A DNA stretch of 64,000 bases from assembly GCA_964530525.1 (NCBI GenBank), contig CAZHBH010000002.1, forward strand, positions 24,286 to 88,285. Direction: 5' to 3'. How positions within the stretch are numbered: position 1 is the first letter of the stretch; each line of letters starts with the position of its first letter. The position numbers and the translations under genes are program-made. The notes below the pieces were generated by a model. The model did not search any database, was not told the DNA's origin, and saw only the letters and a program-made list of their open reading frames with translations. The DNA comes from CAYNQN01 sp964530525 (lineage in GTDB: Bacteria > Actinomycetota > Acidimicrobiia > Acidimicrobiales > Acidimicrobilacustridaceae). This document shows positions 16,322-24,822 of the stretch, piece after piece.

Positions 16322-17902
16322 TCAGGTAGCTCCTACTCGACGCTGCTCGTTGGACCAGAACTGGTCTCGCAGCGAAGCCTTCTGGATCTTGCCCGTCGCG
16401 GACTTGGGGAGGCTGTCCACGAAGTGCACCGCCTTGGGCAGCTTGTAGTGGGCGATGAGCGGACGGCACGACTCGATGAGGTCCGACTCGCTCACGCTCT
16501 CGCCGGGCTTGAGGACGACGAACGCGGTGACCGCCACGCCCCAGAGCTCGTGGGGCACGCCGATGACGGCGGCCTCGAGCACGGCGTCGTGGCGGTAGAG
16601 CGCCTTCTCCACATCCGTGGAGTACACGTTCTCACCGCCGCTGACGATCATGTCCTTCTTGCGGTCGACGACGTAGATGTAGCCGTCGGAGTCCATGTAG
16701 CCCGCGTCGCCGGTGTGGAGCCAGCCCCCTCGCAAGGTTTCCTCGGTCAGCTCGGGCTTGTTCCAGTAGCCCTTCATCACGTTGGGCCCCCAACCGCAGA
16801 TCTCGCCCACCTCGCCGACGGGCAGCTCCTCGTCGTCCTCGCCGACGATCTTGCCGAGGCAGAGGTGCTGGGCACGGCCGCCGGAGAGCAGTCGATTGCG
16901 CTCGGCCTCGGAGGCTCCCTCGGCTAGGCCACGCCTGTAGTCCTCCACGGACAGGTACGTGAAGTGGTGTGCGGCCTCGGTCTGGCCGAAGTACTGCACG
17001 AAGTCGCAGCCGAACGCCTCCTTCGCGGCCCGCACGGTGTCCGGCGAGATCGGGGCGCCCCCGAGGCCCATCAGCTCCAGGCGGCTCAGGTCCCGTGGCT
17101 CGCGCCGCTGGAGGTCGAGCATGAGGTTGAGCATGGTGGCCACAGGGACCGTCTTGGTCACCTTGTGCTTCTCGATCAGGTCGAGGCAACCGTCCGGCGT
17201 GAAGTCCATGATCACGACCGTCCCACCCACGTACCAGTAGGGAAGGGCCATGTTCAGCACCACGTGGAAGAGGGCGCCGGTGACCAGGTAGATGTCTTCG
17301 TGGCCCACCTTGTCGGCCACCAGGAGGTTGACGATCTGGGCGAAGTTGTTGGCGTGGGTGAGCATCACGCCCTTCGACATCCCCGTGGTGCCGCCGGTGT
17401 AGCAGATCCAACAGACGTCGTCGGGTTCGATGGGTCGGGCGGTGACCGGGGCCTCCGGCGAGGCCGCCGCGAGCAGCTCCTCGTAGTCGAGGTCGAATCC
17501 GTGGCCCTCGCCGAACCCAACGATCTCCTTCACTCCGGTGAGCCGGTCGCGGATCGACCTGATGGTCTCCGCGTACTCGACGTCGCAGAGGAGCACCTCG
17601 GCTCCCGCGTCGTTGATCACGTACACCAGCTCCTCGGGAGCGAACCGGTAGTTCAGCGGCGAGTAGATGATGCCGGCCTTGGCGCAACCGAAGAGCGCCT
17701 CCACGCAGTTGGGCCGGTTCCTGGCCAGCAGGTTCACTCGATCGCCCTGCTGCACCCCCAGGCCCGTCAGGGCGTTGGCCACCCGGTTGGCCCGCTCGTC
17801 CAGCTGGCTCCAGGTGAGCGTCGCCCGGTCCTCGTACAGGACCGCCGGCTTGTCGGGGTACTTCGCTGCGTTGAGATGAGGGATGTCGCCTGTAAGCAGC
17901 AT
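16322..17902 (-). CDS. Acyl-CoA synthetase (AMP-binding)
   Basis: 526 residues from ATG 17902, chosen because GGAG lies six bases upstream and the homologous start MLLTGDIPHLNAAKYPDKPA is typical; an earlier in-frame ATG at 17956 would sit in the promoter. Motifs: YTGGTTGMSKGVMLT, YFGQTEAAH, GWLHTGDAGYMD, DRKKDMIVSGGENV and SATGKIQKASLR. It is the first gene of the two-synthetase unit. Its promoter contains a CTA-N8-TAG operator over the -35 element, so acid activation is under the island's regulator. Confidence 0.92.
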   Translation of the reverse strand: MLLTGDIPHLNAAKYPDKPAVLYEDRATLTWSQLDERANRVANALTGLGVQQGDRVNLLARNRPNCVEALFGCAKAGIIYSPLNYRFAPEELVYVINDAGAEVLLCDVEYAETIRSIRDRLTGVKEIVGFGEGHGFDLDYEELLAAASPEAPVTARPIEPDDVCWICYTGGTTGMSKGVMLTHANNFAQIVNLLVADKVGHEDIYLVTGALFHVVLNMALPYWYVGGTVVIMDFTPDGCLDLIEKHKVTKTVPVATMLNLMLDLQRREPRDLSRLELMGLGGAPISPDTVRAAKEAFGCDFVQYFGQTEAAHHFTYLSVEDYRRGLAEGASEAERNRLLSGGRAQHLCLGKIVGEDDEELPVGEVGEICGWGPNVMKGYWNKPELTEETLRGGWLHTGDAGYMDSDGYIYVVDRKKDMIVSGGENVYSTDVEKALYRHDAVLEAAVIGVPHELWGVAVTAFVVLKPGESVSESDLIESCRPLIAHYKLPKAVHFVDSLPKSATGKIQKASLRDQFWSNEQRRVGAT

Positions 17903-17954
17903 CTCGCGCTCCTCTGCTCTTCGCTCCTCACACCACGGGTGTGACCTATGGCCC

Positions 17955-17984
17955 ACCCTATTTGCCCTACCGGTCGGTAGTCAA
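17955..17984 (-). promoter_or_regulatory. Promoter of the acyl-CoA synthetase unit
   Basis: On the minus strand TTGACT (17984-17979) and TAGGGT (17960-17955) are separated by 18 bases. The operator at 17967-17980 overlaps the end of the -35 element and the spacer, so binding would exclude polymerase. Confidence 0.55.
17967..17980. promoter_or_regulatory. CTA-N8-TAG operator copy (CTACCGGTCGGTAG)
   Basis: The most symmetric copy of the motif: arms CTACCG and CGGTAG around GT. It matches CTAMCRRYYRDTAG and overlaps the synthetase -35 element. Confidence 0.7.
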
Positions 17985-17995
17985 GGGCGGATGTA

Positions 17996-18829
17996 TTACG
18001 AGCCACGCCCCCCTTGCGCCCACAAGGGCTGGAGGGGCATGAGACCACCTCCGAGGACGTTCCCCCCGTCGACGTAGAGGACGGCCCCTGTCACGTAAGA
18101 AGCCGCAGGAGAAGCGAGGAAGGTGACGGCGTCGGCGACCTCCGACACCTCGCCCAAGCGCCCTGCGGGGATCCCGCCCACGAGCGCCTCTCCCACCGCC
18201 GCGTCGTGCAGCATCTCCTCCTGGGCGCCCTTGGTGGCGAAGAAGCCAGGGGCCACGGCGTTCACCCGGATGGCGGGCGCCCACTCCACCGCGAGGCTGC
18301 GGGTGAGGTTTGCGACACCTGCCCGGGCGGCCGCCGAGTGCGCCACGCCAGGCCCACCCCTGTCGATCTGGTTCGACATCACGGTCACGATGCAGCCTCG
18401 CTCCATGTGGGGGCGCACGGCAGACATGGTGAGGAAGGTCCCGTTGAGGTTGAGGTCCACGACGGCACGCCACCCCCGCGGGGAGATGTCCCGGGCCATC
18501 GCCGGGAACTGGCCGCCGGCGTTGTTGACGAGGATGTCGACGCCGCCCATCTCCGACACCAGGCCCTCCACGGCCACACCCAGCTCCCCCTCATCCCGGA
18601 TGCTCGCGCTCGCCCACCATGCGCTGCCCCCTGCCGAGCGGATCTCCTCGACCGTCTCCACCAGCGGCTGGCGGCGACGGGCCAGGACCCCCACGGACGC
18701 CCCCAGGCCGGCCAGGCGGCGGCTGATCGCCCTTCCGAGCCCGGTGCCACCCCCCGTCACGATCGCCCTCCGACCCTCGAGGAGCCCGCTGGCGAAGGGG
18801 CCGGGCCCCAGGAGCTCGGCCTGGCTCAC
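17996..18829 (-). CDS. SDR of trans-2-enoyl-CoA reductase (PECR) type
   Basis: 277 residues. The cofactor motif is TGGGTGLG (25-32) and NNAG lies at 102-105. The usual YxxxK active site is replaced: the aligned segment is HSAAARAG (164-171), with serine at the tyrosine position and arginine for lysine. Human peroxisomal trans-2-enoyl-CoA reductase has a closely similar HSGAARAG segment, so enoyl-CoA reduction is more likely than alcohol oxidation. It overlaps the preceding SDR gene by ATGA. The C-terminal 15 residues after VDGGN are an extra tail. Confidence 0.82.
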   Translation of the reverse strand: MSQAELLGPGPFASGLLEGRRAIVTGGGTGLGRAISRRLAGLGASVGVLARRRQPLVETVEEIRSAGGSAWWASASIRDEGELGVAVEGLVSEMGGVDILVNNAGGQFPAMARDISPRGWRAVVDLNLNGTFLTMSAVRPHMERGCIVTVMSNQIDRGGPGVAHSAAARAGVANLTRSLAVEWAPAIRVNAVAPGFFATKGAQEEMLHDAAVGEALVGGIPAGRLGEVSEVADAVTFLASPAASYVTGAVLYVDGGNVLGGGLMPLQPLWAQGGRGS

Positions 18830-19599
18830 GTGAGGACGACCCCCCCGTCGACCACCAGGACCTGCCCGGTCAGGAAGGAAGACTCGGGAGCCAGCAGAAA
18901 AGCGACTGACCCGGCAAGGTCGTCCGGGTGCATGTCGCGGCTGATCATCCGCTGCGCGCGGACGCGCTCGGAAAGCCCACCGAGGGCGTCACCGGCCAGC
19001 TCGTTCGACCCCTCCGACAGGGTGAAGCCGGGAGCGACAGAGTTGACCCGCACGCCGTCGCGACCCATCTCGCGCGCCAGCGACCGGGCGAGGGCGAGCA
19101 CCGCGCCCTTCGATGCCACGTAGTGGGCGATCCCGGCCTCGCCCCACATGGCCGCGGCAGAGGCGACGCACACCACCGACGCGTCGGAGCGCTTCCCGGC
19201 CTCTCTCAGCCACGGCGAGAACGCCCGCACGGTCGACCAGACGCCCCGGACGTTGACGGCCATCACGCGATCCCACTCCTCCACGGGGATCTGCTCGAAG
19301 CGCTTCAGCTCCAATCCCGCGTAGATCGCGGCGTTGCAGACGACGCCGTCCACCCCTCCGAAGGCCTCGGCGACCTCGCCGGCGGCGCGGTCCATGCCGT
19401 CGGCGTCGAGCACGTCGACCTCCAGGTGCACCAGCCGGGCGGGATCGTGGGGCCTCGACGGTGCACCCGGCCCAGCGGCACGGATGTCGAGCGAAGCGAC
19501 GCGGGCCCCCTCGTCGAGGAGCCTCTCGACGACCGCCGCGCCTATGCCACGCCCGCCGCCCGTGACCACCAGCGAGCGTCCGGCGAGCCGCGTGCTCAA
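18826..19599 (-). CDS. SDR-family oxidoreductase
   Basis: 257 residues, assuming the TTG at 19599. That codon overlaps the stop of the upstream thioesterase gene and follows GAGCGGGAG; no ATG or GTG lies near the expected N-terminus. Motifs are TGGGRGIG, NAAI and the intact catalytic HYVASKGAV. The C-terminus is VDGGVVLT. A 3-hydroxyacyl-CoA dehydrogenase role would fit between the thiolase and enoyl reductase neighbours, but the substrate is inferred only from position. Confidence 0.82.
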   Translation of the reverse strand: MSTRLAGRSLVVTGGGRGIGAAVVERLLDEGARVASLDIRAAGPGAPSRPHDPARLVHLEVDVLDADGMDRAAGEVAEAFGGVDGVVCNAAIYAGLELKRFEQIPVEEWDRVMAVNVRGVWSTVRAFSPWLREAGKRSDASVVCVASAAAMWGEAGIAHYVASKGAVLALARSLAREMGRDGVRVNSVAPGFTLSEGSNELAGDALGGLSERVRAQRMISRDMHPDDLAGSVAFLLAPESSFLTGQVLVVDGGVVLT

Positions 19600-20015
19600 C
19601 TCCCGCTCCCCGAGGTCTCCCCGTGGGAGCCCTGCGGTCCCGCCATGCGACCCCTGGAGATCAAGGCGCGGGCCACTGCCACGACCGAGCCCTGGGCCCG
19701 CACCTCGGCGCGGACCTCCACCCGGCGCTCGAAGACACCGACGACGTCGGCAGAGGCCACCAGAGGGCCCGACCGAGCCGGCTCCAGGTAGCTCACCTGC
19801 AGCTCGGCCGTCGCTGAGCCCTGGCCCAGCGCGTCGGTGGAGCCTGCGGCCTGGGTCAGGGCCGCGTCGCACAGGGCCGCTATGGCACCCCCGTGCACCC
19901 AGCCTTCCCTGTTGCCGAGGCGCGCCAGATCGGTGGCCCCGACCCTGGCCACGCCTCCGGCAGCCTCGAGCACCTCGAAGCCGAGCGTGTCGTAGACGGT
20001 CTCAGGGACGTACAA
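19596..20015 (-). CDS. PaaI-type hot-dog thioesterase
   Basis: About 139 residues. The motif GWVHGGAIAALCDAALTQAA is the hot-dog helix with the catalytic aspartate, as in PaaI/YdiI thioesterases, and LQVSYLEPARSGPLVASADV follows. It would release CoA from dead-end or aromatic CoA esters. The start is uncertain: TTG 20015 is chosen, while CTG 20024 overlapping the thiolase stop is the alternative. The gene is coupled on both sides within the thiolase-thioesterase-SDR-SDR unit. Confidence 0.8.
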   Translation of the reverse strand: MYVPETVYDTLGFEVLEAAGGVARVGATDLARLGNREGWVHGGAIAALCDAALTQAAGSTDALGQGSATAELQVSYLEPARSGPLVASADVVGVFERRVEVRAEVRAQGSVVAVARALISRGRMAGPQGSHGETSGSGS

Positions 20016-20020
20016 CGGAT

Positions 20021-21214
20021 TCAGTCCAGCCTCTCGATGATCGTGGCGTTCGCCATGCCGCCGCCCTCGCACATGACCTGCAAGCCGTAACGGCCTCCGG
20101 TGCGCTCCAGCTCGTGCAGCAGCGTCACCAGCAGCCGGGTGCCCGAGCAGCCCACCGGGTGGCCGAGCGCCATGGCACCGCCGTTCACGTTCACCTTCTC
20201 CGGATCGGCACCGGTCTCGGTGAGCCAGGCGCCGAGCACGGCTGCGAAGGCCTCGTTCACCTCGAACAGGTCGATGTCGTCCATGCCCAGCCCGGCTCGC
20301 TCGAGCACCTTGAACGTCGCCGGCCAGGGGGCGGTGAGCATGAGGACGGGGTCGTCGGCGGCTATCGCCAGCTCGACGATGCGTGCGCGTGGGCGGAGCC
20401 CCAGGGCTTCCGCACGCTCGGGGCTGGTGACGAGGACCGCCGCGGCGCCGTCGGAGATCTGCGACGAGCTCCCTGCGGTGTGCAGGCCGTCGGCGCCGAA
20501 CGCCGGCCTCAGGTTGGCGAGGGTCTCGAGCGAGCTGTCGGGACGTATCCCCTCGTCCTGGGTCACGAGGGTGGTGCCGTCGCCGTCAGGTGAGGGAGCT
20601 TCCACCGCGACGATCTCCGCGTCGAAGCGTCCCTGGTCGCGGGCGGTGGCAGCCCTTCGGTGCGACTCCACCGCCAGAGAGTCGAGATGGGTGCGGTCGA
20701 AGCCCCACTTCCTCGCGATGACGTCGGCCGACTCGCCCTGGCTGATCACGTCGTCGGTCACGCCGTAGCGCTCCCTCATGGCCGTCCCGTACGGCAGGCC
20801 GGGACCGTTGAGGGCGTTGGAGAACATGGGGACCCTGCTCATCGACTCCACGCCCGCCGCCACGGCCATGTCGTACGCACCCGCCAGCACCCCCTGGGCG
20901 GCGAAGTTGACCGCCTGCTGGGCCGATCCGCACTGTCGGTCGACCGTCACCCCCGGGATGCTCTCGGGAAACCCCGCTCCCAGGGCGGCGTTGCGAGCGA
21001 TGTTCAGCGACTGCTCGCCCACCTGGAGCACGCAGCCCATCACGACGTCATCGATCGCCGCCGGGTCGATGCCCGAGCGCTCCACGAGGGCGGCCAGGCT
21101 CCGGGCGGCCAGGTCCACGGCGTGGACCTGGCTCAGGGCGCCGTTCCTGCGCCCGAGCGGGGTCCTCACTGCCTCGACGATCACGGCTTCGGAGGGTCGG
21201 TTCCTCAAGGTCAT
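20021..21214 (-). CDS. Acetyl-CoA acetyltransferase (thiolase)
   Basis: 397 residues, full thiolase length. All three catalytic residues are present: Cys in TVDRQCGSAQQ, His in GGAMALGHPVGCSG and the second Cys in LQVMCEGGGMANA. It cleaves 3-ketoacyl-CoA with CoA or condenses two acyl-CoAs; in this island degradation is likely. First gene of a four-gene unit with the thioesterase and two SDRs. An 8-base-pair hairpin lies between it and the upstream livF gene. Confidence 0.93.
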   Translation of the reverse strand: MTLRNRPSEAVIVEAVRTPLGRRNGALSQVHAVDLAARSLAALVERSGIDPAAIDDVVMGCVLQVGEQSLNIARNAALGAGFPESIPGVTVDRQCGSAQQAVNFAAQGVLAGAYDMAVAAGVESMSRVPMFSNALNGPGLPYGTAMRERYGVTDDVISQGESADVIARKWGFDRTHLDSLAVESHRRAATARDQGRFDAEIVAVEAPSPDGDGTTLVTQDEGIRPDSSLETLANLRPAFGADGLHTAGSSSQISDGAAAVLVTSPERAEALGLRPRARIVELAIAADDPVLMLTAPWPATFKVLERAGLGMDDIDLFEVNEAFAAVLGAWLTETGADPEKVNVNGGAMALGHPVGCSGTRLLVTLLHELERTGGRYGLQVMCEGGGMANATIIERLD

Positions 21215-21240
21215 CTCTCGCTCCCTTCTGGAAGGCCCGT

Positions 21241-21268
21241 GCAGCGACGCGACGTCGGGAGTCGCTGC
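21241..21268. terminator. Hairpin between livF and the thiolase gene
   Basis: Arms GCAGCGAC (21241-21248) and GTCGCTGC (21261-21268) with a 12-base loop. It lies 26 bases past the livF stop and 27 bases before the thiolase start. No T-run follows, so it may be an attenuator, an mRNA stabiliser or a Rho-dependent end rather than an intrinsic terminator. Confidence 0.4.
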
Positions 21269-21293
21269 GAGGGACAGGATCGGCGTTCGTCGT

Positions 21294-22001
21294 TCAAGCT
21301 GTGCTCGACAGGTAGGAGGCCTGCACCTCCGGGGCGTCGCGGAGCTCCCCGGCGCTGGCGCTGAGGGCTATCCGGCCACCTTCGAGCACGATGCCGTGCG
21401 AGGCGTGCTGCAGGCCGACCTCCACGTTCTGCTCCACCAGCACCACCGCCACGTCGGAGAGCCTCGGTAGCAGCGACTCGAAGATCTGCTCCACCACGAG
21501 AGGGGCCAACCCCAGCGACGGCTCGTCGAGGAGCAGCACCCGGGGCTGCATGATGAGGGCCCGCGCTATGGCGACCATCTGCTGCTCGCCGCCCGAGAGG
21601 GTGGCGACGTCGCGCTGGCGCAACGAGTCGAGCTTCGGGAACACCTCGATCATCTCCTCGACGCGCTCACGGCGGTCGGCAGCGGGAGCACCCACCGATC
21701 CGAGCGACAGGTTCTCCATCACCGTCATGCCCCCGAAGAGACGTCTGCCCTCGGGTACCCAGGCCACGCGGTGCCGGCGCGCCAGCGCCACCGGATCCAC
21801 ACCGGTCACGTCCACATCGGCCACGCTCATCGTGCCGCCCAGCACCGGTAGGAGGCCGACGAGCGTCGACAGCAAGGTCGTCTTGCCCGCCCCGTTCGGA
21901 CCCAGGACGGCGAGCACCTCTCCCTCGCCAACCGTCAGTTCGATGCCCTCGAGCACGGGGCGCCCCCCGTAGCCGCACGCGAGGCCCTCAAGTCGCAGCA
22001 C
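21294..22001 (-). CDS. livF: Branched-chain-type ABC transporter ATPase LivF
   Basis: 235 residues. Walker A is GPNGAGKT, the signature is LSGGEQQMVAIARAL, Walker B is LLLDEPSLGL and the H-loop region is LVEQNV. The sequence VPEGRRLFGGMTVMENL is characteristic of LivF. It is the second ATPase of a Liv-type importer and overlaps the LivMG gene by 14 bases. Cytoplasmic side of the membrane. The acid it imports is probably the island's substrate rather than an amino acid. Confidence 0.92.
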   Translation of the reverse strand: MLRLEGLACGYGGRPVLEGIELTVGEGEVLAVLGPNGAGKTTLLSTLVGLLPVLGGTMSVADVDVTGVDPVALARRHRVAWVPEGRRLFGGMTVMENLSLGSVGAPAADRRERVEEMIEVFPKLDSLRQRDVATLSGGEQQMVAIARALIMQPRVLLLDEPSLGLAPLVVEQIFESLLPRLSDVAVVLVEQNVEVGLQHASHGIVLEGGRIALSASAGELRDAPEVQASYLSSTA

Positions 22002-23931
22002 TGGTCGACCTCCCTGAGGTTCCGAGGTACGCCTCCACCACTCGCTGGTTCGCAGCCACCTCCTGCGGAGAGCCCTGCGCTATCAGCTCTCCGAAGTCGA
22101 GCACGGCGACGTGGTCGGAGACGCCCATCACCAGACCGAGGTTGTGCTCGACGAGCAGCACGCCCATGCCCCGCTGGGAGCAGAGGCGAACCAGCAGCTC
22201 GCCGAGCACCTCGGTCTCGGCGCTGTTGAGGCCTGCTGCGGGCTCGTCGAGCATCAGCAACCTGGGCTCCGCGGCCAACGCCCTCGCGATCTCCAGCAGC
22301 CGTCGCTGCCCGTAGGAGAGCTCGTTGATGCTCGCATCGGCGAGCTCGACCAGGCCGACGAGCTCGAGCACCTCGGTCGCCCGCTCACGCAGGTCGCGCT
22401 CCTCTGCAGCGCGGCGGGGGCTCCCGAACACGTCCTCCAGGAAGGTGGACGAGCCGAGGAGGTGGGCTCCCACCAAGACGTTGTCGCGAACGCTGAACCC
22501 GGCGATGGGCCTGGACGTCTGGAACGTCCGGGCGATCCCCAGGCGGGCGATCTGCTCCGGGGCCATGCCCGAGATGGTCCTGCCCTCCCAGCGGACGAGT
22601 CCCGCAGAGGCCCGGATCTGACCCCCGATGAGGCCGAACAGCGTGCTCTTCCCTGCCCCGTTCGGGCCGACGAGGCTGGTGATGTGCCCGGTCGGGACGT
22701 CGAGGTCGACGTCGGACACGGCGTGCACCCCGCCGAACGACTTCGACAGCCCCCGAACCTCCAAGGTCGCAGGGTCGGTGGAGGCAGGTCGTCGCCCGTC
22801 TCCGGCGGACGGTTCGTGCCGGCGGGCCGAGGCAGGGACTTGGGCTGGCGCGCTCCCCCCGTTCGATGCGGAGACCACCACGGGCGCGGTCGAGGGCTCG
22901 CGCAGGGGCGCCGACGCCTCGCCGTCGAGCCCGGAAGCAGCCTCGGCCTCGGCGTGCTCCGACCTCCGGCGGGCGAGCCGACGGGCACGACGGCTTCGCC
23001 ACTCCAGCACCGAACCCCTCACGTTCTCGGGCACGAACATGAACAAGGCGACCAGCACGATCCCGAAGACGAGGTCGAGGTGCTCGTTCACCTGCTCGAA
23101 CACCAGGGGTATGAGCGCAAGCACGCCGGTGGCCACGAGCGCGCCCCCGATGGTCGCTCCTCCGACGATGACGTACACCACCATCTCGATCGACGCGACG
23201 AGGCCGAACGAGTCGGGGTAGAGGAACCCGCTGCTGAAGGCCAGCAGCCCTCCACCGAGAGCGGCGTACCCCGACGAGATCACGAAGGACTGGGTCCGGG
23301 TGGACCTCGAGGAGATCCCGAGGGCTCTCGCCGCGTCCTCGTCGCGACCCACCGCCCGCATCGCTCGACCCCGACGCGAGCGCAGGTAGCGAGAGGCGGC
23401 GAAGGCGCCCACGAGGGCCACGCACCACACGACCGCGAACCCCTGCGCGTCGGTGCGCATGGTCCACCCGCCGACCTCGAACAGGTCGACGGGAAGACCG
23501 TTGTCGCCGCCCGTGAAGGTCCTCATCTGAGCGATGAGGCTGGTGCCGATCACCGCGAGGGCCAGCGTGGCGATGGCGAAGTAGAGGCCCGAGACCCGGT
23601 TGAGGACCCGCGCGATGAGCCAGCCGACGACGCACGAGACCACCACCGCGGAGACGAGCGCCAGCAGTGGCGGCCACGACCACCTGCCGGTGGCCACGGC
23701 CGTCCAGTACGCGCCCAGGCCGTAGAGGAAGCCCTGGCCGAGGTGGAACTGGTGCGAACCACCGATCACGAGGGCCAGGCCGACGACCGCTATGGCGATG
23801 CAGCCTGCCGTGACGAGCTCTCCCACCAGGTACTGCCGGTTCAGCGGTCCGGTCACGAGCATGTACACGCCCAGGAGCACGACGGCCCCCGCCACCAGGG
23901 CCACGACGTTGCGCCTGCCAGCGGCGCTCAT
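21988..23931 (-). CDS. LivM permease-LivG ATPase fusion
   Basis: 647 residues. Residues 1 to about 330 are a LivM-type permease with eight to ten membrane helices (for example VVALVAGAVVLLGVYMLV and the FHLGQGFLYGLGAYW segment). A charged, serine/alanine/proline-rich linker of about 75 residues follows. Residues from about 405 are a LivG ATPase: GPNGAGKS, LSYGQRRLLEIARAL, LLMLDEPAAGLN. The start ATG 23931 has GGAGG upstream and overlaps the livH stop (ATGA). M and G are usually separate genes; fused forms occur in some actinobacteria. The linker would lie in the cytoplasm. Confidence 0.9.
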   Translation of the reverse strand: MSAAGRRNVVALVAGAVVLLGVYMLVTGPLNRQYLVGELVTAGCIAIAVVGLALVIGGSHQFHLGQGFLYGLGAYWTAVATGRWSWPPLLALVSAVVVSCVVGWLIARVLNRVSGLYFAIATLALAVIGTSLIAQMRTFTGGDNGLPVDLFEVGGWTMRTDAQGFAVVWCVALVGAFAASRYLRSRRGRAMRAVGRDEDAARALGISSRSTRTQSFVISSGYAALGGGLLAFSSGFLYPDSFGLVASIEMVVYVIVGGATIGGALVATGVLALIPLVFEQVNEHLDLVFGIVLVALFMFVPENVRGSVLEWRSRRARRLARRRSEHAEAEAASGLDGEASAPLREPSTAPVVVSASNGGSAPAQVPASARRHEPSAGDGRRPASTDPATLEVRGLSKSFGGVHAVSDVDLDVPTGHITSLVGPNGAGKSTLFGLIGGQIRASAGLVRWEGRTISGMAPEQIARLGIARTFQTSRPIAGFSVRDNVLVGAHLLGSSTFLEDVFGSPRRAAEERDLRERATEVLELVGLVELADASINELSYGQRRLLEIARALAAEPRLLMLDEPAAGLNSAETEVLGELLVRLCSQRGMGVLLVEHNLGLVMGVSDHVAVLDFGELIAQGSPQEVAANQRVVEAYLGTSGRSTSAAT

Positions 23932-24803
23932 GCCACCCTCCTCACGAGCAAGCCCTGCGGACGGAAGAGCAGCGCCGCGATGAGCACCACGAAGACCACC
24001 GCGTCCTGCCAACCTGCTCCCAGGTAGGCCACCGAAGCCTGCTCCAGGAGACCGAGCAGCAGGCCCCCCACCACTGCGCCGAAGCGCCGGTCGAAGCCAC
24101 CCACCACCGCGGCGACCAGGCCCTTCAGGCCGAGCAGCGTGCCGCCGCCTGCCGTCATGAAGATCACGGGAAGGGTGAGGAAGCCCGTGAGGCCGGCGAT
24201 CGCTCCGGATATCGCGAACGCACCCGCTATGACGAAGCCGGCGGGGATCCCTAGGGTGCGCGCCATGGGTGCGTCGACGCCCACCGCTCGCATCATCCAA
24301 CCCATGCGGGTGCGGGTTTCCATAAGGAACACGGCCAGGGCCACGAGCACGAGGCCCGCCACCACGTAGATCGCCTGACCCGAGAGCACGGCCCGGTCGT
24401 AGAAGACCGAGAACGAGGTGGGCGCTCCAGGGAACACCGGGAGCGAGTAGATGTTCGTTCCCCACATGATCCGCGCGATCCCGTGTATCACCAGCGCCAA
24501 CCCGAACGTCATCACGGCAACCCGCAGCGGATCGGGCGACCGCATGTGGCGCACGAAGACCAGATCGATCAGCACCCCGCTGGCCGCCGCCACCGCGACG
24601 GCGACGGGGCCGGCCACCAGAAGCGGCCAGCCCCAGTCGCTCACGAGCGTGTAGCCCACGAGGGAGCCGAGCATGATCTGCTCGCCGTAGGCGAGGTTCA
24701 AGAGCTTGGTGGATCGGTAGAGGACGCTGAACCCCAGCCCGGCGAGGGCGTATATCGCCCCCGCCAGAAGGCCGGAGACCAGGGTGGCTACCAGCAGCTC
24801 CAC
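23928..24803 (-). CDS. livH: Branched-chain-type ABC permease LivH
   Basis: 291 residues with about eight hydrophobic helices. LLAGAIYALAGLGFSVLYRSTKLLNLAYGE matches the LivH N-terminus (LLAGAIYALAGLG and LLNLAYGE). The loop with MRAVGVDAPMARTLGI is the cytoplasmic coupling segment for the ATPase. It lies 19 bases after the binding-protein gene and is coupled to the LivMG gene. Confidence 0.92.
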   Translation of the reverse strand: MELLVATLVSGLLAGAIYALAGLGFSVLYRSTKLLNLAYGEQIMLGSLVGYTLVSDWGWPLLVAGPVAVAVAAASGVLIDLVFVRHMRSPDPLRVAVMTFGLALVIHGIARIMWGTNIYSLPVFPGAPTSFSVFYDRAVLSGQAIYVVAGLVLVALAVFLMETRTRMGWMMRAVGVDAPMARTLGIPAGFVIAGAFAISGAIAGLTGFLTLPVIFMTAGGGTLLGLKGLVAAVVGGFDRRFGAVVGGLLLGLLEQASVAYLGAGWQDAVVFVVLIAALLFRPQGLLVRRVA

Positions 24804-24822
24804 TTGCTCGGCGCTCCTGGTG

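Noticed and set aside
21988..24465. A longer LivM-LivG protein starting at 24465
   Set aside because: The extra residues are out-of-frame livH; the LivM start with GGAGG at 23931 overlaps the livH stop.
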